Both the position numbers and the translations under genes were made by a program. From contig NW_018344037.1 of NCBI RefSeq assembly GCF_002099425.1, forward strand, positions 6,460,501 to 6,524,500: a stretch of 64,000 nt of DNA. The letters run 5' to 3'. Positions 45,869 through 57,929 of this stretch are shown here, piece by piece. The DNA is from Phascolarctos cinereus. Its lineage: Eukaryota > Chordata > Mammalia > Diprotodontia > Phascolarctidae. The notes beneath the pieces were generated by a model, which saw only the letters and a program-made list of their open reading frames with translations, ran no database searches and was not told the origin of the DNA. How positions within the stretch are numbered: the first letter of the stretch is position 1; each line of letters starts with the position of its first letter.

Positions 45869-46540
45869 TAATGTGGATACTGATTTACCATTTAAACACT
45901 CATTTGGAGAAGTCTTTGCTGCCAAATGTTGGAATGGAAATGAACAGAGAAAACTGATTATTTTCTTATTTTAAATCTTCCAGAATTGATAGAAATAGTT
46001 CTCGTTAGAGTTGCTACAGCGTATAGTCATAATTTAGGAGTTTAGTAAAAATTTAGAGCACCATGAGGAATATGACATGGACTCATAATAAATGAATAAA
46101 AGATTATCCAGTCACATGGGCTGATCATGGTTAGAGTGTATATACTTATGTCGGATCTAGTAACATTGTTCAATAACTCTCTTGAAATGCTTTAGTACTC
46201 AGAAATACAAAAAGCATTAGGAGTAACAAAGAATACTGATGTGGCCCAGGGAAAGATCAAAGTAAGGTGGGAGAATTCTATGGTAACAGAAAGGGAATCA
46301 CTGAAATGGTTGACTACGTGATTCAGGTTGGGTAGGAGACAGTTAAGTGAAATTAGAATGGGGATAAGATAAAGGCAGGGGGCAAAACCGTTTAAGCAAG
46401 AGTTTCCTCATATGAAAAATAAGGGAGTTGGAATGGATTATAAACAGTTGGTTAGAAGGGAAGAAAACCCATGGTCAGAGAGCGAAAGCATGAAATCCAG
46501 GGCATTAAAGATAAACAATTCCTAGTGGCAGAGAGACCCT
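45869..46540. other. Non-coding sequence
   Basis: Nothing recognised with confidence. Confidence 0.35.
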
Positions 46541-46544
46541 TTTT

Positions 46545-46778
46545 TCTTTCAATCTTTTTTCACTTTTGCCTGACTTTGTGACCCCATTTGAGTTTTCTTG
46601 GCAAAGATACTAGACTGGTTTGCCGTTTCTTCATCTCATTTTACAGACGAGGAAACTGAGGGAAACAGAATTTAGTGATTCGTCCAGGGTCACACAGCTA
46701 GTAAGTGTCTGAGGCCAGATTTTAATTTAGGAAGAAGATTAATCTTCCTGACTCCAGACCCATCACCTAATTGCCCTA
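46545..46778 (-). mobile_element. Long SINE, antisense
   Basis: 'cctgactttgtgaccccatt', 'tcattttacagacgaggaaa', 'cagggtcacacagctagtaa' and 'cctgactccagacccatcac' are the reverse complement of the full element. Confidence 0.93.
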
Positions 46779-47695
46779 TGTTTATGTTATCTGCCTAACT
46801 AAGGAGTGCCAAATGAAGACTTGCTTCCTCAGTGGTACAGTTGTACATGACTAATCTACAGTATCTGAGTACTCAATATTGCAAAATGCTACAGAACTTT
46901 TCCATCTATTCCTGTTTGATACTCTGTGTTCTATGTACCTAGTGGAATAGAAGAGACTAGAATGTGATAGCTGAAAAGGACTTTAAATATCTAGTCCTAC
47001 TCCCTTATTTTTCATGTGAGAAAACTTAGTGGTGACCTTGGGGTCAAGAATATCTTGGACATTTATTCAGGAGACATTCCAACAAGATCCCAGTTGAGTG
47101 GTGGTAGACTCCAGGAGTGAAAGACCCCTAGGAGAGAATTACCCTGGGAATATGGGAAGTGTGTGTGGGGGGGTGTTTAGGAGGATCAATTTCTTCTTTT
47201 GACCAGCCACATTAACCAGATGACAACATTATGAACTTTGAAAAGGTTGGTAGATACAGAATTTACCTCAGAATTGGTAAGCAATCTTGAAACAGCAGTG
47301 ATTGATGGCAATATCTGCATTGGAACTGAGAGACAGGGACAAACAAGGGCTCAGAAGAGGTAGCTTCAGAATTCAGAGCCCTGCAGTTACACATAATGGA
47401 GCTTTATGAAGAATTCACAAAGCGAGAAAAAAGGCTTCCCATAACTAGGAACTGGGAGTTCAGTCTTTGTCCATGCACTTTTTAATTTTGATCTTACTCT
47501 CCCCAGAGAATTTATGTGCGAAAGGGGAGAGTACGTTCCCAATTTGTAAAGATTTTACCTGCTGAGTAAATACCCTTTCTAAAAGCTAATTAGTTTGACT
47601 GATAATCAAGAGAACATATTAGTGCTGGCTCATAAATGAAAACACCAGAAATCTAGACCATTGGGATGACCCCTTGAAACCTGAAATGATAGTCA
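46779..47695. other. Non-coding sequence with a MIR remnant near 46965-47035
   Basis: Only 'ctagtcctactcccttattt' and the following bases recall antisense MIR. Confidence 0.3.
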
Positions 47696-47699
47696 GGTG

Positions 47700-47880
47700 C
47701 TCTCTAGCGACTACACACACCACTTAGAATGAAAGTGGGGGAAATTGTCTTAGATGGGATGATTATTTTAAGGATCAAATAAGATAATATGTACAATAAT
47801 ATATATGAGATACTTAAACAGCTTTGCAAACCTTAAGGCATTATGTAAACTTGAGTTGTTGTTACTGATGATATATTTAT
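47700..47880 (+). repeat. MIR 3' tail
   Basis: 'aaggatcaaataagataata' and 'agctttgcaaaccttaaggc' are the MIR tail. Confidence 0.6.
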
Positions 47881-49320
47881 TGTTAAAGATTTTCCCAATA
47901 TCTTTTTTTTATTAGAGCAGAAATAGAAGAATGATCTATCCCTTCAGTCAAGTTACCTTTTAAGTAAAACCACAATTGAAAACTGAAATAGGTGTTTTTT
48001 TTTTAATACTTGTTCTAAAATTTCCTTATCCTCAAAACTCTGTCTCTATTTTCATGCTCCCACAACATAATAGACATGTCCCTGTTTAGGTGTCTTTCTT
48101 TTTTTTCTATTATAGACAACTGCTGATGTGTGTTTTTACAAAGAGCGAATATGGAGAAAATAGACAAGTGCATGTATTTTGTTGACTGTGTCATGATTTG
48201 TCTAAGTGCAGGTTGCACTTTATTCCATTTAGTTACAAAAGGTTTTGAGGAAATGAAATTGCAATTGAGCTCAGAATAAAATACAAAGTTTGATTTATAA
48301 TGGTAGAGGATGTTTTTATTCATTATATTCAATGAGCATTCAATTTTCATTTTTTGCCCATATCTGAAACTAATAGAGGTCATATATGTATTAAGTAGTT
48401 TGAGCACCTGAGAAGGAACTCATTTTTAAAAATATTCATAGTGGTATCATTATATCTTATAAAGTTTATGTGAAAATGGAAAAAAAGAAAATGGGGTATT
48501 ATAAAAATTTTTTTTAAAAAGTAATGTTAAAATCATGCAACTGAATAAATTGGGAGATGTTGAAGCTCATTTTGTATTACTCCCCAGTTTGAGTGCATTA
48601 TTATCTATTCCTTTATTGGTCGGTCCATTCATTCATTCTTTTGTTTTTGCCATGAATAAAAATTGTCCACAGGTAGGCCTGCAGAGGAAAAATTTAATGG
48701 AGCTCTAAGTGTCAGACAAGCAGTTTTCTAGCTTGATTCATTCATCCCTGGTTTCAGATAGCCAGGAAAAAAAAATATACCAACCAGAGATAGCTTTACC
48801 TTTCAGCATAGAGAAAACAGCATCTTCTATTCTGAAACCAAGGATTTTCCTGTTTGGTGTATAGTAAACCTGACTCAGGGAGGCTTTAAGTAAGTATGGT
48901 TTTGCTCAACAATTTTGTCCAGAAATACGAAGAGCCAATACCCTTCTACTGATGCAAGGACACTTAGACCATCTTCATCAGAGAGTTCAATCCTCTTTGT
49001 TCTACAAGTATTTATTAGACACCATGTATTTTTTCAGTACTTTTCTACATAGTTATTTTTATTCATGCTAGCTTTTCAAATATATATCTTTGGATAATAA
49101 CATTCACCTATATAAACTTCTCATTTCTGACCATGAATATGATCTAAAATACAACTACAAAACAAAAATTATATAAAGAAGACTCCTTATGAGTATCATA
49201 AGTATCATAAAATTAGTAATAGGAATGAGGACTGTACCAAATACTTGGATTTAAAATTTGACAAAGAGTTTTCATCATCTATTATGTATAAATATTCTTT
49301 ATCACCACAAGCAAATACTT
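47881..49320. other. Non-coding stretch; repeat-poor at 48560-49000
   Basis: A 130-codon minus-strand open frame (48015-48407) shows no family features. 48560-49000 is complex, repeat-free sequence. Confidence 0.35.
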
Positions 49321-49640
49321 GTACAAATGCATGTACACATACATGTATCTATGCATAGTATATATTTTTTAAACTTTGCAAAATTTAAATACTATATGGA
49401 TATTAGTTATTGTTATCATCATTATTGTTTCAGCATTTAACTACATGAATTGTCTATACCACATAAACACACATACACATATGTATATGTACATATATGT
49501 ATATGTTTATATACATATCTCTCAAGTTCCAAAAATCTTAGTGTAGTTTGAAGCTATCAAAATTTTAAATTGTACATACATGTATATATATACATATATA
49601 CATACTCTAATGCACAAAATTCACACACATATATATAATG
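49321..49640. repeat. Scattered (TACA/TATG/CA) microsatellite blocks
   Basis: Two AT-rich blocks (49325-49370 and 49460-49640) of mixed tetranucleotide and dinucleotide repeats. Confidence 0.75.
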
Positions 49641-49698
49641 TAAAAATTCATGTACATACTACTTAGTTTTTATCTGCTGCAATATATACATGTACTCA

Positions 49699-49929
49699 GG
49701 ACTGCCAGGTGGTACAACGGATAGAGTGGTGGGCCTAGAGTCCAGAAGCTCATCTTCTTAATTTCAAATCTGCCCTCAGACACTTACTACTGTATGACCT
49801 TGGGCCTCAATTTCCTTATCTGTAAAATGAGCTAGAGAAGGAAATGGCAAACCATTCTAGTATCTTTGCCAAAAACCCAAATGGGGTCATAAAGAGTCAG
49901 ACACAACTCAAAATGACTGAACAATAACA
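49699..49929 (+). mobile_element. Long SINE with 13-bp target duplication
   Basis: 'ggactgccaggtggtacaac' through 'gaaggaaatggcaaaccatt' and 'aaagagtcagacacaactc'. A perfect 13-bp repeat, atacatgtactca, lies at 49686-49698 and 49930-49942. Confidence 0.95.
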
Positions 49930-50064
49930 ATACATGTACTCACATGTATCCCTTATATACACACATGGATAAAGATACATGGGTTCATATGTGTATATAT
50001 GCATGCAATGCAGATGTATGTTTAGAACTATATATATATGTACATCCACATGTTGACGCAGATT

Positions 50065-50106
<42 letters not shown>
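50065..50106. repeat. (TG)n microsatellite
   Basis: About 20 TG units. Confidence 0.97.
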
Positions 50107-50109
<3 letters not shown>

Positions 50110-50837
50110 TTGCATGTGTGTGAATAATTTGAATAGAATAGAATCATTTAGAAGAGGACACCTGACACAGGGACTTTCATCACAACAAAATTGTACTATT
50201 TGCTGTTCCTTTTGCTCTTTTGTACATTCATTTTAAGAATCTCTGCTTCTTTTTATACTCTATTTTGGTTTAGTAGGTCTGTATTACCTTTTTTCTATGT
50301 TTCTGATATCTGGTTAAAGGTAATAATCCATGGGATCTAAAATATTTTCCATTATCTTTTCTAGATCATGAGCAAAAAGCATACATATGAGAATAATTTG
50401 GAGGCCTCATGTTTAAATTTCTAAGTATGCTTCACCTACTGACCAGTTGGGAGAAGGAAAACAGAAAATGTTAAAAAGTAAATAAAGGGCTACTTTACTT
50501 TTGAGTGTAAAATGCCACAATAACTTCTGAAGGCCTCAATATTTTATAGTATAATAACTACTATTTAATAACATAGTAAATGCTGTTATATAGGTCATAA
50601 TGATATCACTGAATCATGAAGAAAACGGTCAGTTATGTTCAGAAAGTAATTCTTAAGAAGGCAGGGCAATATGCAATAAATTTCAGGGAAAAAAAATGAG
50701 ATATTTGCAACCTTTAAACATTTTCTTGTCTTCATCTACATAGGAAACATGTTTTCAGTACTTACATTTTACTTTAGAAATGTTTTTGTTTTTCTATAAA
50801 TTGCATCTGTGAAGAAACAACATATTTTTGTGAACCG
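50107..50837. other. AT-rich non-coding sequence
   Basis: Nothing recognised. Confidence 0.4.
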
Positions 50838-50850
50838 CTAAATACTTTTT

Positions 50851-50995
50851 TTTTTTTTGGCTAAGCAACTGGGTTAAGTGACTTGCCCAGGGTCACGCAG
50901 CTAGTAAGTGACAAGTATCTGAGGACAAATTTGAACTCAGGTCCTCCTGACTCCAGGGCCAGTGCTCTCCACTGCACCACCTAGCTGCCTCCCTT
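50851..50995 (-). mobile_element. Short SINE, antisense, with 13-bp target duplication
   Basis: 'gggttaagtgacttgcccag', 'aactcaggtcctcctgactc' and 'caccacctagctgcctccc' are the reverse complement of the SINE. A perfect repeat, ctaaatacttttt, lies at 50838-50850 and 50996-51008. Confidence 0.96.
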
Positions 50996-51039
50996 CTAAA
51001 TACTTTTTGTGTAATGTTGTGCATTAGAGTTATCCATGT

Positions 51040-51165
51040 ATTTGTAATTTCCCACTATCAGACTATAATCTCTATGAAGACAAGACAATGTACTTTTTCC
51101 AGTATTTGAATATCACAGTGTTTTGCACATAATAATGCTTAATAAATTTATTTTAAATGGATCCT
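51040..51165 (+). repeat. L2 LINE 3' end
   Basis: 'agactataatctctatgaag' and 'cagtgttttgcacataataa' are the sense L2 end. Confidence 0.6.
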
Positions 51166-51261
51166 CAACATTCATATTTTAAAGATACACAATACGAAAA
51201 ATCATAGGAAACAAACCATGCAAAATTAAGTAGCCCATTGACAAGAAGAGAAAATCTAGGG

Positions 51262-51468
51262 CAAGGGTGGGTGGGGAACCTGGGGTCTCAAGGCCATGTA
51301 TTGCCCCCTAGGTCCTCAAGTGCCACCCTTTTACTGAATCTAAACTTCACAGAACAAATTCCTTTAATATAAAGATTTGTTCTATAAAACTTCGAATCAG
51401 TCAAAAGACTGCACCTAAGGACCTAGAAGGCTACATGTGGTCTCAAGGCCACAGGTTTCCCACTTCTG
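51262..51468. mobile_element. Palindromic hAT-type non-autonomous DNA transposon
   Basis: About 207 bp whose halves are near reverse complements: 'gtctcaaggcca' and 'gcccc-aggtcctcaagtg' on the left, 'cacctaaggacctagaaggc' and 'gtctcaaggcca' on the right, around a short AT-rich centre. Ends are caagggtggg and cccacttctg, as in hAT elements (CAGGGGTGGG type). Flanking 8-mers atctaggg and gcctagga share the CTAGG core expected of a decayed hAT target duplication. Confidence 0.75.
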
Positions 51469-51869
51469 GCCTAGGAGATAATTTGGGTGGAAGATAGTAT
51501 AGTCGGGGAATAATCAGAGACAGATGTGCTTTGGGTTTGTCTGGACTAGAACCTTAGGGTCATAGGAAGAGTTGGCTGCCTAGCCTCTGCGTTCAAGGAA
51601 GTTTTATTTAAGTGGAGTCAGGCACAATAAAATAAAGGGAAGTGTAGAGTCTTTCAGGAAATATACAAGCAGTTCATGCAGAAATGAGCAGAAAGTGGCC
51701 CCAGCATCCTGAGAATTAAAGGCAAAATGGCTGAACGTAGGAGAGAACAAGCTGAGTGACTAAACTTTCATACGTCTTTGATTCTCTGGCTGGGATTTTT
51801 TTTAGGATAGATAGAATTTGTAAAATATAAAACCATCAAAAGCCCTAAGACCCCAGCAACTTTCAATGT
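51469..51869. other. Non-coding sequence
   Basis: Nothing recognised. Confidence 0.35.
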
Positions 51870-52984
51870 CAAAACTATTACAACTCAGACCCATACACTA
51901 GTGAGGTTGGAAGAGTCCTCACAGAATATCTGAACCAAACCCATGAAATTCATCTAACTCATCACTAGCAAGTGGTCATCTAGCTTCTACTTAAAGGCGT
52001 CCAGTAATAGGAAAATCACTATCCCCACGGATAACCCATTCCATTTTGACATAGAGCATATTATTAGAGTTGAAATCTTCCTTCTTAGAATTTTTTTCCA
52101 CTAGTCTTTATTCTACCCTCCAAGGCCAAAAGAACAAACATACTGTCCATTCCATATAAGTCTTAAAATATTTGAGAACACTCAACATACTGCTTTCCTC
52201 ACTCCATCCATTCCTAAATTCCTAAATCTCTTCAAGGTAAACACCCCCAGTTCCTTCAATTCCTTCACCTCATTTCTATGACATACACACACACATACAC
52301 ATCCATTAACCTTATTTAGATTTTCTCCAGTGTGTGATGTTTCTTCTAAAAGGTGATATCCCAAACTGGACAAAGGCCTTCAGATGTGGTTTGAGGAAAG
52401 CAGAATACCAGAGGACTGTTAACTTTCTCAATCACTAATATTTCAATTAATGCAGGCTAAGATTTTATTAATTTTATTAGATGCTATATTATGCTGCTGA
52501 TTAATATTAAGCATTCTGATCCTTAGGTTTGCTTTATTTTTTAACATCAAGTGTTTTGTAGCCACATTTCTCCAATCCTTTACTTATTCAATAGTTTCTA
52601 AAAGCAAGTGGATGGCAGATTTTGATTTTTTTTTTGTTTCAGACCATTATTCAATCCTTTTAAAGATGCTTTTGTATTCCAATTCCATTTTTTCAATATA
52701 TCAGTCATCTCACCAAGCTTTATGCTATACACAAATTTGATATGCATGCTATAAGCTTTGCCACATTCCAAGTTATTGCTCAAAGTATTTGATAAGCTGA
52801 GATCAAGAACAGAACCCTAGAGCATTCCACTAAAGATCCCTTCACATGTGAACATCAGTCCATTAACTCCTCTTTGGATTTAGTCTGCAAATAGTTCTCT
52901 GCTCATCCAAATCTCTGAATCTTTTCATCTTACTCAGAAGGATATCATGAAAATTTTTTCTCAGATTCCCTTGCTGAACTTCCC
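51870..52984 (-). mobile_element. CR1/L3 LINE, about 1.1 kb
   Basis: In antisense order: 'ccagtaataggaaaatcact', 'ggataacccattccattttg', 'cccagttccttcaattcctt', 'ccaaactggacaaaggcctt', 'ttcagatgtggtttgaggaa', 'gagcattccactaaagatcc', 'cagtccattaactcctcttt'. The longest CR1/L3 copy here; decayed throughout. Confidence 0.75.
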
Positions 52985-53048
52985 AGTAGTTAACACAGTG
53001 CCTGGCATAAAGCAAGCACCTAAAAAATGTTTATTGATCGACTAAACT
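52985..53048 (+). repeat. L2 LINE 3' terminus
   Basis: 'cacagtgcctggcataaagc' and 'aatgtttattgatcgact' are the sense L2 terminus. Confidence 0.6.
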
Positions 53049-54369
53049 CTACAGATTCACTCTACAGATGACTATGTTTATATTAATTCATAAAATAAGA
53101 CCACTGCTGAGCCCTAACTTGACAGCTGAAGTGATGGTCACCATTCCTGAATGTCTTGAAGCTCACTTTTCATTTGTGATATCATTATATGTGTGCAACT
53201 TTCTAAGGAAGGAGATTAAGGCTTTTACATCTTGGTATCACTTGCACAAACACAACAAGAGCCACATAGCAGGCAATACATAAACATTTTGTGAACTAAA
53301 TTTAGTGAAATAGAATTTAACTGAAGAATTACTCCATACTAAAAAGTAGAATGTAGAATTATTAATTGTTTTGGGCTAACCCAGTTTATTCAAGCCTTGA
53401 GGTGGCTGGTTTGAATTATTAATGAAATTCACACTTGTTCCCCTAAATTCTTCTCTTTGATTTTATGAGCTTAAGTTCAGTATGTTAAACAAACCCTAAC
53501 AGAAACTGTACATATCTTTACAACTTGTGATATCCTTGATCCAAATGAAAAAAAAACAAACCCTTCTCTCACTTCTGCTGCATCCCAAATAACAAACCTT
53601 TTATAAACAATCCAGGGTGCCAAATTCTCCCTTATAGTGCCCCTTACTATTTCCCCAATGTTCCACTTGCTCCTCCTTTCTCCAAATTTGTTTGATTTCT
53701 CTCTTCCCACAACTATGTCAAAACATTTTCTCAAGATTATTTTGTCCCTTGTTGCCACATATACTTGATCATACCTAGTGCAAAATCAGGATAATGTTTC
53801 AAAAATGGAAACTATACTAGTTGCTGAAATTTTGAGTCAGCTAAATAAGAATACACATATGGTTTTAGTGAAAATTTACCTTTTACCTATGCTGTTCATT
53901 TTTCTTTTTTTTCTTTTGCCTTACACATAATGAGCACTTTTTTTCCCTTTGAGTGAGACAATAATAGTATATATTTTCTGCTAAGTTGCTAGGACAAATG
54001 AAATGGTAGTTGGATTGATGTTAATACGTGCATTAGCCCTCTTAAAAGTCTATTTGAATCCTTCTTTTAAGTAACTTCAAGTAGTTGCAATTCTGATTTA
54101 ACTATTTTGTTTTCTTCCAGCCATAGTCACATCTCTATTTTTCTCAAATATGTTTCCTTTGCTCTGGGAAACATAGTTGAAATCATGAAAATAATGAAAG
54201 AGGTAAATTATATTTCTAAGTTGTGAAACGTATTCTACCACCCTGATTTAAGAGCAATATAGTGGTTGTTTATCAAAGATTTAAGTGGATAAATCTATGA
54301 TGGGCTTTATCTCCAAAATACTTATTAATTATAACTCAGCTTAGTTCCTGTTTATAACTTACTGTCTAG
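53049..54369. other. AT-rich non-coding sequence
   Basis: Nothing recognised; the open frames in it lack family or splice support. Confidence 0.4.
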
Positions 54370-54705
54370 AATAAAAGAGGTGTACTTTTTCTGTTCAGAT
54401 CACATCTTAAATATCAAGTTCAGTTCTAGGAATTGCATTTTTAGAGGATAATGACAAAGTGAAAGAAGTCTAGGAGACAGAGACTAGGACTATGAGAAGG
54501 CTGGAGACTAAGTCATGCAAAGATCAGTTAACTGAGTTAGGCAGACTTAGTTTGCAAAATAGTAGAGTGGCCCATAATGATTTCAATTATTTGAAGAGTT
54601 GCCATAAAGTAGGTGAATTAGACTTGTTCTGCTTGGACCTAGAGGGCTGAATTTTAATCATTGGAAGTTTCAGAGATTTCATTTTGGTCGAATTTAAGGC
54701 AGGGA
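54370..54705 (+). mobile_element. CR1/L3 LINE 3' region
   Basis: 'aagttcagttctaggaattg', 'ggtgaattagacttgttctg' and 'cttggacctagagggctga' in sense order. Confidence 0.55.
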
Positions 54706-54735
54706 AAAACAACAACAACAACAACAACAACAAAA
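54706..54735. repeat. (AAC)n microsatellite
   Basis: Nine to ten AAC units, probably grown from the LINE tail. Confidence 0.9.
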
Positions 54736-54764
54736 CCAACACAACTTTCTAATAATCAGATTTC

Positions 54765-54905
54765 AAGAGTTAGCTATAGTTTAAAGTGTAATGGATAGAG
54801 AGCTGTTCTGGGTATCAAAAAAACCAAGGCTCATGTTCTGCCTCTGACATACACTGACCTTTTAGACCCTGAGCAAGTCAGTGAATCTATAGGTGCCCCA
54901 GTAAA
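54765..54905 (+). repeat. SINE/MIR 5' half
   Basis: 'aaagtgtaatggatagagag' and 'ccctgagcaagtcagtgaat' in SINE order. Confidence 0.5.
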
Positions 54906-54974
54906 TCTTAAAGGACAAGGATTCTTATAAATTTTGGGGCTGCTGCTGCTGCTAGTCGTCTATTACCTTAAAGA

Positions 54975-55110
54975 GGAAAAAAAATTACACTTAAAAATTT
55001 CAATATAATAAATTTCTTTTGCAATCTTATATATTTTAATCTACGTGTTTAAATACATTATTATGAGAAAGGATCCATAGTCTTCCAGATTGCCAAATGG
55101 GGGCATGGCC
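54975..55110. mobile_element. hAT-like element, inverted relative of 44745-44938
   Basis: 'tttcaatataataaatttct', 'gtttaaatacattattatga' and 'ggatccatagtcttccagat' are the reverse complement of the order at 44745-44938. Confidence 0.4.
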
Positions 55111-55264
55111 CAAAATCAGGTAATGGACTCCTGCTTTAAGACATTATGCTGCACAGCCTGGGCTAATGTGAAATGGTAAAGGGTATTCCCTACAAGAAGT
55201 TCCTTACATGGATGAAATCAAAACTTTTTTATGAAAATAAAAAGAGTTATCTTAAACTAGAATT

Positions 55265-55440
55265 ATTTTTCTTGAGATAGAGAATATTCATAATCAGAGA
55301 CAGTATTAGTGTCATTTCTATTTTAGAGATAAAAAATAAAGGTTCATAAGGGTAAGATAGCTGACCTACTATTACGTAGTTACTAAATGTCAATTCTGAG
55401 ACTCAAATCTATTTTTTCTGGCTTCTGGTTCAATGGTATA
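55265..55440 (-). repeat. MIR remnant
   Basis: 'tcatttctattttagagata' and 'acgtagttactaaatgtcaa' loosely follow antisense MIR. Confidence 0.4.
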
Positions 55441-55754
55441 TTTATAATATCACATGGCTCCCAAACACCAGTTAAAACAATTGGGGGTAGATCGTGTTTG
55501 CTTGTTTATTTGAACGAGAACCATTTACATTTTATCCAATTAACACATATAATCGTAAAGGGCAGGCTTTGGGAGGATCCTCCCCTGAGCTATTATCTTT
55601 GATCACTTTACTATAATGGAGGAAAATGGAAAATAATGATAAATAAATGATAAACCAGATAAACATTGCATGTTGCTTTGCCATACATTTTAGTATATAT
55701 TGTGTCAGATTTAGTTTTATAATGCTTTGCCTCTGAGACTTTGCATAAGTTATT

Positions 55755-55860
55755 TTAACCTAACAGTAATGCTCTTGAATAAATCATGTTGGCTCTTTTG
55801 GCTTCAGTTTCCTAATCTGCAAAATGAGAGCACTGGTGAGAAAATTTCAACTTTCTCTTT
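55755..55860 (+). repeat. MIR fragment
   Basis: 'ggcttcagtttcctaatctg' and 'caaaatgagagcactgg'. Confidence 0.5.
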
Positions 55861-56200
55861 CAGCTCCTAGGTCCCCTAGGCCTCTTCCTTACCTTTCCTG
55901 TCCATTCATAAGACTAAGTTTCATACTATCTCTTCCACAAATTCTTCTGTAATTAGATCATCCCATTGATCTCTTCCTTTTCTGACTCCTAGAGGACCTC
56001 CTAACCATAAGACTTTGTCTGGCACTTCAGCATGCATCTTGAAGTTCAACTTAGATCTGCCAGGTATGTATGTCTTGTCTCTTCATATAGAGTGTAAGTT
56101 CCCAGAGGCTAAAAACCATCTTTTATAGTTCTCTATCCCTGACAGTGCTCTGCATTATTATGGAGGTTAATATATACTTGTTAAATAGAACTGAATTATC
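55861..56200 (+). repeat. L2 LINE 3' portion
   Basis: 'cttccttacctttcctgtcc', 'agagtgtaagttcccagagg' and 'gttctctatccctgacagtg' in sense L2 order. Confidence 0.65.
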
Positions 56201-56579
56201 TGAATCACACTGAGTAATGTTTGCTGCAGAGAGCCCAGTAGCATTTTAGTTAGAGAAAGCAACCTGCAATATTAAAATTGCTATGGGATGTTCCCAATGT
56301 GAATTAGCTCCTGGTGGTTATTTAAGCAAGACACATATCTCTTCGAATGACTCATCTGTAACCTCTACCTCTATTCTTGAAAATAAAGCCGGATGATGAA
56401 TACAGAGGGAAGGCGGCAGAATATTTTGTTTACTGTCCATACGGTATGCAAGCTTGGCAATAACGGAAACAGGAAGAATGTACAATTTTGTTTGACAGAA
56501 GGAAAGAGACATCTGGCAACTGATAAACATTTGGATACAGACCTTTAGGGACATTTCTACTGCAATAGAAACAAAAAAA

Positions 56580-56715
56580 GTAGAAAGTGGTAGAAGACAG
56601 AAAAAGAGAGAGGCAGATAAACAAAGATAGAGAGAGACAACGGCAGATATGGAAGCAGAAACAGAGAAGCAGAGAGACAGAGATACACAGAGAAAGATAA
56701 AGACACACAGAGAGA
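56580..56715. repeat. Purine-rich (AGAGACAG)n tract
   Basis: A mostly A/G block with recurring agagagac and cagaaa units; its complement gives low-complexity leucine/serine open frames. Confidence 0.85.
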
Positions 56716-57059
56716 AATCAAAAGATGTGTGCCTTTAAAGTCTTTATCTGAATAATTTTAATTATCTTTTTCCTTGTAGGCATCTTAGCTTGTAATTTAA
56801 TAAACCCTGACTCAATGAAGGTTAAAGTATGAAACCTTCTGCATCTCGGCATGGCCAATATCATGTTGACCCTTTAAAAAGGACAAGACAGTTTGGAATC
56901 AAGGAGATCCCATACTCTTCACAACAGAAGGGGGCCTCCAGTCTAAGTTCAGGACTCACTGTCTACTTTTACAAGGCCTATTTTTTTCTGGCTGAGGGAG
57001 ACAGAAGTATATGGTTACCATTTCAATCCAAACAAATGGAACATAACAGGGTGTCAGGA

Positions 57060-57215
57060 AGGTACGAAATAGTAGTGGGAAAAGTGACAGCTTTAGAGTC
57101 CAATGACTACTTGTGGAAACTCAACTCTTTGGGCTTCAATTTTCTTATTTGGAAAATAAGAAGATTGGATTAGATAATTCCAAATATCCTTTCTGGCTCT
57201 AAATCTAGAAAAGTT
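57060..57215 (+). repeat. MIR/CORE-SINE
   Basis: 'gctttagagtccaatgacta', 'gggcttcaattttcttattt' and 'tttctggctctaaatctag' in MIR order. Confidence 0.55.
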
Positions 57216-57387
57216 AAGTATTTTCTAATAAAGGCTGACTGACTTTAAAAAAAAGTTTTTTTTATAAAAGTATTCCCCAGGTGGTTAAAATTGAAAACCC
57301 TTAAATATTGTATGACAAAAGATTTTAAAATAAAATATTTTCCTTATCATGGTAACACCTATCTTCACAGATTTAACATATAATTTA

Positions 57388-57620
57388 CAGTAGGAACAAT
57401 ATAAATCTTATAATCAAATAATCAAAAGCTCAAGTAGACCAGATAAATCCTCTATAGTTATAGAAACAAAAGATTTTTTTTATCTCCAGTGCCTTTTTCT
57501 TTCTTTCAGTAGGAACAATATAAATCTTATAATCAAAAGCTCAAGTAGACCAAATCAATCCTCTACAGTTATAGAAACAAAAGATTTTTTTTTAATCTCC
57601 AGTGCCTTTTTTTCTTTCCT
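57388..57620 (+). repeat. Tandem duplication, two units of about 119 and 114 bp
   Basis: Unit 1 (57388-57506) and unit 2 (57507-57620) both run 'aggaacaatataaatcttat', 'aaaagctcaagtagacca', 'agttatagaaacaaaagatt', 'atctccagtgcc' and end in a C/T-rich stretch. Differences are few: an 8-base insertion in unit 1, a few substitutions and T-run length. A recent duplication. Confidence 0.97.
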
Positions 57621-57929
57621 CAGTTTCCATATTTGTAACTGAACTAGTAACCTCAATCTTGGGCCTCTGTGATGAGGTGATTATTGTGGCTTGCAATGTA
57701 AATACAGCCTGTAATTTAGGTATGAGGCATTTTTTTCATGCACTAGCACTCTTCAAATTAACTTTTATTATCATGACATAACGAGTAGAATATCCAAAAA
57801 TATTTTTAAAAGGATGTGGTAGAGTACTTTTACAGAGATATGTCATCAGAAGTAATAAGTGAGGAAACAAGGATACATAAGCCTTTGAAGCTAAATTTTA
57901 CTAGAATAGCCTCTATATCAATAAGGGAA

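Noticed and set aside
48015-48407. 130-codon minus-strand open frame
   Set aside because: No recognisable domain or repeat-family match, no splice sites; likely chance in AT-rich intron.
49897-50115. Open frame of Thr-His repeats
   Set aside because: Translation of the (CA)n/(TG)n microsatellite.
56829-57173. 114-codon plus-strand open frame
   Set aside because: Its end lies in a MIR copy and nothing in it resembles a known family.
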